From Alphaproteobacteria bacterium (GTDB taxonomy: Bacteria > Pseudomonadota > Alphaproteobacteria > Micropepsales > Micropepsaceae): DNA of 10,718 bases. Within the stretch, counting starts at the first letter, position 1. Each line of letters opens with the position of its first letter. The position numbers and the translations under genes are program-made. Where the stretch lies: positions 1,251-11,968 of the forward strand of contig DMER01000163.1 in NCBI GenBank assembly GCA_003451645.1. Direction: 5' to 3'. Below the pieces are notes generated by a model, which did no database searches, was not told where the DNA came from, and saw nothing but the letters and a program-made list of their open reading frames with translations. Positions 5,267-10,718 of this stretch are shown piece after piece.

Positions 5267-6577
5267 ATGACTCGCTATGTTTCGGAGCTTTGGCGGTATC
5301 TGCCAGCGCCACATTTTGTGGTGATGACAGCGCTTGGGTTTTCGGCCGGTTTGCCGTTGCTGCTGACGGCTGCGACGTTGAGTGCCTGGCTCGACGAGGT
5401 GGGGGTTAGCCTCGCGGCCATTGGCTATGCGAGCTGGATCGGCCTCGTCTACAATCTCAAGCCCTTGTGGGCCCCCGCGGCCGATCACGTGCGTTTGCCT
5501 GCGCTGGATCGGTTGCTGGGGCGGCGTCGGGCCTGGATGCTGCTGGCGCAAGGCGTGCTGATTGGAGCCCTTATTGGGTTGGCGTTGTCAGAGCCGGCAC
5601 CGGACCGGCTTTGGCCCTTGATTGTCTTTGCGCTGATCGTTGCTTTTGCCTCCGCCACCCAAGACATCGTCATTGACGCGTGGCGCATCGAAGCCGCGCC
5701 AGCGGAGCAGCAGGCATTGATGGCGGCGTGCTATCTGAGCGGCTACAGGGCAGGCATGCTGGCGGGCAGTGCGCTGGCGCTGGTACTGGCCGAGGCGTGG
5801 GGATGGCAGGCCGCCTATCTCGCGATGGCCGGGCTCATGGTGGTGGGGATAGGCGCGGTTTTGTGCGCGCACCGTACGGATCGCCAGGATCATGCGCCTC
5901 AATCCCCACCTCAGAGGACGGTTATCGCGTGGGTCTGGCATGCCCTTGCAGCGCCGATTGTGGACTTCTTCTCGAGGCAGAACTGGCGCGCGGCCATCTT
6001 GGTGCTCGCCATCATCGCGACGTATCGTCTGACCGACAGTCTGGTCAGCATCCTGGCAAACCCGTTCTATCTGTCTTTGGGCTTCGAAAAGAGCGAGATT
6101 GCGGGCGTCACGGGTGTCTATGGGATGCTGGTGACCTTGGGCGGCGCATTCGCAGCAGGCATTGCCATGACGCGGGTCTCGACGGGCGCGGTGCTGACAG
6201 CGGGTGCCATCGTAGCCGCGTTGAGCAATCTTGGCTTTGCGTGGTTGTCCCTTCAGGGGTCGGCGGTCAGTGCGCTCGCGATCGCGATTTCCTGCGAGAG
6301 TTTCGCGTTTGGCTTTGCGAGCGCCGCCCTCATCGCCTTCATGTCGGGGCATGCGTCGGCCGCATTCACCGCCACGCAATACGCTCTGTTTTCTGCACTT
6401 TTTACGCTCCCAGCCAAGCTGATCGGCGGGTTTGCTGGCGTGGTGGCGGCGCAGACCGGCTATTTTTGGTTCTTTGTGCTGACGGCAGTGCTGGGCCTGC
6501 CTGCGATAGCCTTGAGCCTCGCCCATTGGCGATGGCCGCAAAAGCATGATTTGCCCGAGGGCAGTGCAAGAGGTTAA
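5267..6577 (+). CDS. ampG: AmpG-type MFS permease, probable muropeptide importer
   Basis: This is a 436-residue inner-membrane transporter with about 12 membrane segments. It closely follows the AmpG pattern: GFSAGLPLLLTAATLSAWL at 24-42, IGYASWIGLVYNLKPLWAP at 52-70, the LGRRRAWMLLAQ loop at 84-95, and ASATQDIVIDAWRIE at 128-142 with Asp133 and Asp137, followed by GYRAGML. AmpG imports GlcNAc-anhydroMurNAc peptides released during wall turnover, feeding peptidoglycan recycling and, in some bacteria, induction of AmpC beta-lactamase. No recycling enzyme or ampC/ampR is visible here, so the substrate is inferred from the family alone. AmpG paralogues with other substrates exist. I chose the ATG at 5267 (MTRYVSELWRYL) because the aligned family begins there; a GTG at 5234 would add 11 unlikely residues. 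A clear ribosome binding site is lacking. The gene follows the LuxR-type gene by 51 bases. Confidence 0.85.
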   Translation: MTRYVSELWRYLPAPHFVVMTALGFSAGLPLLLTAATLSAWLDEVGVSLAAIGYASWIGLVYNLKPLWAPAADHVRLPALDRLLGRRRAWMLLAQGVLIGALIGLALSEPAPDRLWPLIVFALIVAFASATQDIVIDAWRIEAAPAEQQALMAACYLSGYRAGMLAGSALALVLAEAWGWQAAYLAMAGLMVVGIGAVLCAHRTDRQDHAPQSPPQRTVIAWVWHALAAPIVDFFSRQNWRAAILVLAIIATYRLTDSLVSILANPFYLSLGFEKSEIAGVTGVYGMLVTLGGAFAAGIAMTRVSTGAVLTAGAIVAALSNLGFAWLSLQGSAVSALAIAISCESFAFGFASAALIAFMSGHASAAFTATQYALFSALFTLPAKLIGGFAGVVAAQTGYFWFFVLTAVLGLPAIALSLAHWRWPQKHDLPEGSARG

Positions 6578-6613
6578 TGTTCCCATGCTTGCAGTCTTGG
6601 GAGAGGGCCGGAC

Positions 6614-8509
6614 ATGAAGTTCAAATTCCGCTTGCCATCACGGCTCCCCTATTTCGGGCGCGGCGGAAAAGGCGCATCCGCTGCCCGGGTGGCGGGGCAG
6701 GCCAGCAAAGTGGCAGGCAAGGTCAAGAAATCGTCTTGGCGCGGCATGTTCCGGTGGGTCTTTGGTATGGTCACAGGCGGCACCGCAGCGGTTGCGCAGG
6801 CAGCCGACACGCCTGAGCCTCCGTCCGTGGAAGTGGCCGAAGAAACGCCTGTACCACAGACAGCGGTTATGCTGTCCGGCACTGAGCAACCAGCAGGGCT
6901 GCAGGGTGCCACGGTGATGTCTGAGGGGTTCCACGCTTTCAACGACTCCTTCCAATTACCGGTGGAGCCGACCTGCGAGGAGGCCTTGCAGAATTACTTG
7001 CCGGAAGTTGACCGCTTCTTCTCCGACGATTTCGATCCGCATCCCAATATGCTGCTGGAACGCGACCACGACGCAAAAATGCTGCACGCCTATGATCTCG
7101 ACTATCGCGAAGTCGAGATGAAGCGTATTCGCAGCCAGTCCCCGAAAGACAAGACCGTATTCGATTATATTGATACGCTCGTCGATACGGTCATGCTCGC
7201 AAATTTGCACGTCTATGTAGACAAGCGCGATGATATCTTCAAAAATATATTGCGGGAGACCCGGCAAGTATATTTTTCAGTAGCGATTTTCGCCGCACTT
7301 ATTGGTGCCGTGTTGGCCTATTATTTGGGCGTTTTGTCGGGTTGGTCTGCCTGGTACTTCGGGGCGCTTGTGGGGTTGTTCACGGCCTTCATGGCGCGCT
7401 TCGGCCGGGACTATGCCCTCAAATGGCATATTTGGAAGCTGCAGAACGAAACCTTGCTGAAGACCAAGCGAATCTATGAGGAGTTTGTGCGGGACGCCGC
7501 GAGTTTGCTGGCTTCCAAACTGAGCATGAAGGGCCGCGAGATCGAGAGCCTGATGAAGGATTTGAAGAACCGCCTGGATCAGGTGGGCGACGTGGAGAAG
7601 CGCCGCATGGAGCAGGCCCCCAGTCTTGCCCGGCTCTTGCTTTGGTGCCCCTTGCGCATGCAATTGATCGAGAACTACTACCGGGCGAAATTCGATCAGT
7701 TCATGCTGAAATCGGCGCGCAAGAGCCTCGAGGTCGATGTCAGTGTGGAGCAAGCGATTCTGTCCAGGCGCATCCGCTTGTCAGCTGGGCAGATCGGGTT
7801 CCTGGTCGGGTTGATGGTCACAATCTTTGTGCTCACGGTTGCTGGCGAGCGGGGCACGTTCGCCGGGATGGTCAGCAATACAGCCAGCCAATGGTTGAAT
7901 TGGTCGACCGAGCCGGTCTCAACTGCGCCTGCGGCCGCGACGCCGCCTGCTGCGGCTGCGAATGCTCCGGCTGCGGCTTCGGGCGATGATATGTCCATGG
8001 ATGTCGGGTTGTTCTGGACGCTGGCCGCCCTCGTCATTTGCATGATCGCCTTCTTCTTCGTGGTGGGGCGCAGTGCCATGAAGATTGTACCCGTTGCTCA
8101 CAAATTTGCGCCGGAGGCAATCGCGCATCACGATGAGTCGCTCTATTCCAGCGGCATCCGAGCAGGCATTCTGGGTTTCATGGTTCCCATGATACCTACG
8201 GGGCTGATTTTATTGCTGGGCTGGGACCCGATTGCGGTCTGGAGCACCTATTTGGGGTTTGGCCTCGTGATGTGGCCTTATGTTGAAAAGGAAATCGAAC
8301 TCACCGACCGCATCTTCAAAAAGAACCAGCACATCTATACGTCCAATGTCTTGCGGGCGGTATCGCGGAAAATGGAAGCCACGAAATGGCAGCGCTATGC
8401 AGAGCTGCGCGGCGACGAGAAGGTGGCGGGCGTGATCCAGTCTGTCTATGGCGCGTGGTACGCCGAAGTGCGCAAGGGCCGGTTCGATGACACCAGCGGG
8501 CGGCGTTGA
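6614..8509 (+). CDS. Large multi-pass membrane protein of unknown function (631 residues)
   Basis: I do not recognise a family. The N terminus is very basic for about 45 residues, then a hydrophobic stretch (46-63) ends in AQA-AD, which resembles a late signal-peptide site or an anchor. An acidic, proline-rich region (64-120) follows, then a soluble region (121-215) rich in Asp and Arg. Membrane segments are likely at about 219-238, 243-260, 392-410, 465-484, 515-535 and perhaps 540-554. Between the second and third lies a long charged helical domain (262-390) with heptad-like spacing around 280-335, probably cytoplasmic. An Ala/Pro-rich linker (436-456) separates the third and fourth. The C terminus (557-631) is soluble and basic. 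GGGAGAGG at 6599-6606 places the ATG at 6614 firmly. It starts 36 bases after the AmpG-like gene on the same strand, so co-transcription is likely. The 7190-7300 stretch is more AT-rich than its surroundings, but the frame is intact. Confidence 0.85.
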   Translation: MKFKFRLPSRLPYFGRGGKGASAARVAGQASKVAGKVKKSSWRGMFRWVFGMVTGGTAAVAQAADTPEPPSVEVAEETPVPQTAVMLSGTEQPAGLQGATVMSEGFHAFNDSFQLPVEPTCEEALQNYLPEVDRFFSDDFDPHPNMLLERDHDAKMLHAYDLDYREVEMKRIRSQSPKDKTVFDYIDTLVDTVMLANLHVYVDKRDDIFKNILRETRQVYFSVAIFAALIGAVLAYYLGVLSGWSAWYFGALVGLFTAFMARFGRDYALKWHIWKLQNETLLKTKRIYEEFVRDAASLLASKLSMKGREIESLMKDLKNRLDQVGDVEKRRMEQAPSLARLLLWCPLRMQLIENYYRAKFDQFMLKSARKSLEVDVSVEQAILSRRIRLSAGQIGFLVGLMVTIFVLTVAGERGTFAGMVSNTASQWLNWSTEPVSTAPAAATPPAAAANAPAAASGDDMSMDVGLFWTLAALVICMIAFFFVVGRSAMKIVPVAHKFAPEAIAHHDESLYSSGIRAGILGFMVPMIPTGLILLLGWDPIAVWSTYLGFGLVMWPYVEKEIELTDRIFKKNQHIYTSNVLRAVSRKMEATKWQRYAELRGDEKVAGVIQSVYGAWYAEVRKGRFDDTSGRR

Positions 8510-8520
8510 GTGGGGCGTTG

Positions 8521-8542
8521 GCCGGGCCCGGCGTCGATTTTT
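8521..8542 (+). terminator. Weak candidate terminator after the 631-residue membrane protein gene
   Basis: The perfect 12-base palindrome GCCGGGCCCGGC (8521-8532) begins 11 bases after the stop codon and is followed within five bases by TTTTT (8538-8542). As RNA it can form only a short stem of about four GC pairs with a tetraloop, so termination strength is doubtful. Confidence 0.35.
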
Positions 8543-8550
8543 CACACTCC

Positions 8551-8562
8551 TTCCGCGCGGAA
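8551..8562. promoter_or_regulatory. Perfect 12-base palindrome upstream of the olsB-like gene
   Basis: TTCCGCGCGGAA reads the same on both strands and ends 42 bases before the GTG start at 8605. TCTAAT at 8567-8572 could be a -10 element just downstream. A symmetric site in this place would suit a dimeric regulator, but no cognate factor is known from the window. Confidence 0.3.
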
Positions 8563-8604
8563 ATGGTCTAATGTTTTGGCTCTCCCAAAGAGGAATTGCC
8601 TCGC

Positions 8605-9429
8605 GTGACGGAACAATCTGAGGTTATGGGCTTTGTGGCCGATGCGGGCGGCGCATTGCTTGCGACCTATGGCACTTTGGAAGTCCGGCTCGCGCAGGAA
8701 GAGGCCGAAGTGCTGCAGGCTCAGAGGCTGCGCTATGAGGTTTTCTACAAGGAAATGAGCGCCACTCCGTCCGCCGCCATGGCCGAGGCGGAGCGGGATT
8801 TCGATCACTTCGATCCGATATGCGACCATCTTCTGGTCATTGACACAGCAGCCGGGCATGCGGTGGTGGGGACCTATAGGCTCCTGCGCGATACGGTCGC
8901 GGCCGCGCATGGCGGGTTCTATACGGCGGGTGAATATGACATCGCGCCAATGCTGAACGGGCGTCCACCCGGCTTTCGCTTTTTGGAGTTGGGGCGTTCG
9001 TGCGTCTTGGCGAAGTATCGCACTGGCACCACGATGCAGCTCCTGTGGCGCGGCATTGTTGTCTATCTGGCACGGTACAACATCGATCTCATGTTCGGCT
9101 GCGCGAGCCTGCCGGGAACCGATCCCAAGGCGCTCGCGTTGCCTTTGTCGTTTCTGCACCATTTCCATTTAGCGCCGGAGGGTGAGCGCGTGCGGGCCTT
9201 GCCGGATCGCTATGTGTCCATGGACCTGATGCCAAAGGATGCGATGCAACCGATGGAGGGCATGAAGGCGCTGCCGCCGCTGATCAAGGGCTATGTGCGT
9301 ACGGGCGCCTATGTCGGCGATGGAGCGGTCGTTGACTACGAGTTCGGAACGACGGATGTGTTCATCTACTTCCCGGTGTCGCGCGTCAATCCGCGCTGGC
9401 TTGCTCATTACCGCAAGAAACTGGGTTAG
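8605..9429 (+). CDS. olsB: OlsB-like L-ornithine N-alpha-acyltransferase (GNAT fold)
   Basis: OlsB transfers a 3-hydroxyacyl group from acyl carrier protein to the alpha-amino group of ornithine. This makes lyso-ornithine lipid, the first step to phosphorus-free ornithine lipids. The 274-residue protein shows the family pattern in order: LRYEVFY at 42-48, FDPICDHLLV at 69-78, VVGTYRLL at 87-94, FLELGRSCV at 126-134, LLWRGI at 146-151, MFGCASLPGTDP at 163-174, and LPPLIKGYVRTGAYVGDG at 223-240. The length is within the usual range. I start at GTG 8605, since AGAGGA (8589-8594) lies ten bases upstream; the in-frame TTG at 8596 would be almost touching it. The second enzyme, OlsA, is not in view, so it must be elsewhere or replaced by another acyltransferase. 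Related GNAT enzymes exist with other amine acceptors, so substrate is inferred. The methyltransferase gene follows by 24 bases. Confidence 0.82.
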   Translation: MTEQSEVMGFVADAGGALLATYGTLEVRLAQEEAEVLQAQRLRYEVFYKEMSATPSAAMAEAERDFDHFDPICDHLLVIDTAAGHAVVGTYRLLRDTVAAAHGGFYTAGEYDIAPMLNGRPPGFRFLELGRSCVLAKYRTGTTMQLLWRGIVVYLARYNIDLMFGCASLPGTDPKALALPLSFLHHFHLAPEGERVRALPDRYVSMDLMPKDAMQPMEGMKALPPLIKGYVRTGAYVGDGAVVDYEFGTTDVFIYFPVSRVNPRWLAHYRKKLG

Positions 9430-9453
9430 GCGTGAGGGTGGCAAAGCCGGCCC

Positions 9454-10194
9454 ATGCATCTTGATGTTGGTGAGTATCGGAAATTCTATGACAGCGCGTT
9501 AGGCCATGTGGCGCGGCGCATCATCCGCCGTCGCTTGCGTGCGCTTTGGCCGGGCACGCAGGGCCTAACGATTGCGGGCATTGGCTATGTGACGCCTTAC
9601 CTGGCGCCATTCCGGACCGATGCGGGGGCAGTCATTGCCCTTATGCCCGCACCGCAGGGGGTAGCCGCCTGGCCCAGAGGCGGGCGGTGTCTGACTGCCT
9701 TGTCTGATGAGCATGAATTGCCGCTTGCTGACGCCAGTATCGACCGCGTGATCCTGGTGCATGCGCTGGAGAATACCGAAGCCTTGCGCGTGCTGCTGCG
9801 ACAAATCTGGCGGGTGCTGAAGCCAGAGGGACGTTTGCTCGCGGTCGTGCCCAACCGGACCAGCCTGTGGGCACAATTCGAGGTGAGCCCCTTTGGGCAT
9901 GGGCATCCCTATACCCGTGGGCAGCTCGACCGGTTGCTGCAGGACGCCATGTTCACGCCCATGACCTGGGACCGCGCCTTGTGTCTGCCGCCTTTGGGAT
10001 GGCGCATGGTGCTGCGCTATGCGCAAGCCGTGGAGAATGCGGGGCAGAGCCTGTGGCCGCGCTTTTCGGGCGTGGTGATTGCGGACGCGGTCAAGCAGGT
10101 CTATGCCGCCATGCCCTCCGGCGGCGCGCGGCAAAGGGTGCGCGTGCTGGTTGCCGATGGCAGATCAGCCAAGGAGCACGCTGCGCAAGACTGA
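9454..10194 (+). CDS. Class I SAM-dependent methyltransferase of unknown substrate
   Basis: This 246-residue protein has a Methyltransf_11-like core. Motif I is divergent: LTIAGIGYVTPYL at 38-50 in place of the usual DxGCGxG loop. The later landmarks are good: LPLADASIDRVILVHALENTE at 89-109 in the motif II-III region, IWRVLKPEGRLLAVVPNR at 118-135, and SPFGHGHPYTRGQL at 145-158 near the substrate side. The N terminus (MHLDVGEYRKFYDSALG, RRIIRRRLRALWP) is typical of a conserved alphaproteobacterial family found near metW and gloB. The substrate has not been established to my knowledge. The ATG at 9454 follows a GGTGG about 12 bases upstream. It is probably co-transcribed with the olsB-like gene. 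Its stop lies two bases from the metW stop, so the two genes converge with no room for separate terminators. Confidence 0.82.
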   Translation: MHLDVGEYRKFYDSALGHVARRIIRRRLRALWPGTQGLTIAGIGYVTPYLAPFRTDAGAVIALMPAPQGVAAWPRGGRCLTALSDEHELPLADASIDRVILVHALENTEALRVLLRQIWRVLKPEGRLLAVVPNRTSLWAQFEVSPFGHGHPYTRGQLDRLLQDAMFTPMTWDRALCLPPLGWRMVLRYAQAVENAGQSLWPRFSGVVIADAVKQVYAAMPSGGARQRVRVLVADGRSAKEHAAQD

Positions 10195-10196
10195 GC

Positions 10197-10718
10197 TCAA
10201 TTGTGCAAGCACAGAATGGCACTCTCAGCCACCAGATTGTCCCAATAAGCATGCGGCCGCAGCGGCGACGCCTTGCCGCTTGCGTCCAGTGCAATGGCGG
10301 TTTCAATCTTAAGCCCTATGGTCCGGACAAGCTCCGCGAAATCGGCAACCGTGCACAGATGAATGTTGGGTGTCTCGTACCAAGCGTGATTGAGAGCGCG
10401 CGTCAAAGGCATGCGGCCACGTAAGCCAAGTGCAAGCCTGATCGTCCAGTGCCCGAAATTGGGGAGGGAGACAATCGTGCGCCTCGCGATGCGGACGGCT
10501 TGTTCCAGGACCGCCTTGGGCTCGTGCATTGCCTGGATGGTTTGGCTCAAGATCGCATAGTCAAAGGCCGCATCGGGATAGTCGCGCAAATCGGTGTCGG
10601 CGTCGCCCTGCACAACGGAGAGGCCGCGCGCGACGCAGGCATTCACCCCCGCCTGGCTGAGCTCAAGGCCGCGCGCGTCGACTTGTTTTGCCCGTGCCAA
10701 ATGCTCCAACAGCGCACC
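10197..10718 (-). CDS. metW: MetW, methionine biosynthesis protein, N terminus cut off by the window edge
   Basis: MetW is a methyltransferase-like protein usually paired with MetX (homoserine O-acetyltransferase) and needed for methionine synthesis in many proteobacteria. 173 residues are visible of about 200. The sequence begins in GALLEHLA, just after the missing SAM-binding GCGDG loop. It then shows ARGLELSQAGVNACVARGLS, VQGDADTDLRDYP, FDYAILSQTIQAM, IVSLPNFGHW, LGLRGRMPLTRAL, AWYETPNIHLCTVADF, all characteristic of the family, and ends in ESAILCLHN before TGA at 10197-10199. The frame continues open to the right edge, so the true start lies beyond 10718; an in-frame TTG at 10709 is not the start. 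metX is usually directly upstream of metW and would then be expected just beyond the right edge, but that is inference. Confidence 0.93.
   Translation of the reverse strand, partial: GALLEHLARAKQVDARGLELSQAGVNACVARGLSVVQGDADTDLRDYPDAAFDYAILSQTIQAMHEPKAVLEQAVRIARRTIVSLPNFGHWTIRLALGLRGRMPLTRALNHAWYETPNIHLCTVADFAELVRTIGLKIETAIALDASGKASPLRPHAYWDNLVAESAILCLHN

Noticed and set aside
5680..6549. 289-codon plus-strand frame inside the permease gene
   Set aside because: It is a shifted reading of the permease, rich in Arg, Gly and His, without hydrophobic segments or motifs.
5588..6586. 332-codon open frame on the minus strand opposite the AmpG-like gene
   Set aside because: The translation is rich in Arg, Gln and His with no recognisable pattern, and the opposite strand encodes a clear 12-segment permease.
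7190..7300. More AT-rich stretch inside the 631-residue membrane protein gene, considered as a sign of recombination
   Set aside because: The frame is continuous and the stretch is short. Local amino-acid composition (Ile, Asp, Lys, Tyr) can explain it.
1..10718. Search for tRNA and rRNA genes, CRISPR arrays, transposases, integrases and phage genes
   Set aside because: None was seen. No regularly spaced repeats, cloverleaf with CCA end, or mobile-element proteins could be read on either strand.

Overview
The window looks like a chromosomal segment of an alphaproteobacterium. It is GC-rich, its intergenic gaps are short, and several genes are typical of that class: an Fe-type superoxide dismutase, an OlsB-type ornithine lipid acyltransferase, a MetW homologue, and a methyltransferase of the kind often found beside metW in this class. 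The assignment rests on protein resemblance and gene order read by eye, and I cannot name a genus.

Left part (1-1916), all genes on the minus strand. The window opens inside sodB, whose 3' end is cut off. Next comes a two-gene type II toxin-antitoxin module: a ParE/RelE-like toxin overlapping its antitoxin by ATGA. A spacer of about 195 bases follows, with a strong imperfect hairpin and a second smaller one. The last gene here is a small secreted protein of unknown function. The TA module is flanked by two near-identical 11-mers of the TTTGTCATYCC type.

Middle part (1996-6577), plus strand. A membrane-anchored hybrid histidine kinase (PAS, HisKA, HATPase, degenerate receiver, intact receiver) starts divergently from the secreted protein gene. 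It is followed by a LuxR-family regulator that has the DNA-binding domain but lacks the tryptophans used for acyl-homoserine lactone binding, and no luxI is in view. Then comes an AmpG-type MFS permease, expected to import cell-wall muropeptides.

Right part (6614-10718). Thirty-six bases after the permease lies a 631-residue multi-pass membrane protein of no family I recognise; it is the least explained gene in the window. After a short gap with two perfect palindromes come an OlsB-like N-acyltransferase and, 24 bases later, a class I SAM-dependent methyltransferase, probably co-transcribed. The methyltransferase gene ends two bases from the end of metW, which converges on it and runs off the right edge.

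The genes fall into recognisable themes (oxidative stress, envelope lipids and cell-wall recycling, signalling, methionine synthesis) rather than one pathway. I found no tRNA or rRNA gene, CRISPR array, transposase or prophage gene. The best candidates for something undescribed are the 631-residue membrane protein beside the AmpG-like permease, the LuxR solo next to the hybrid kinase, and the possible leader ORF coupled to the antitoxin.
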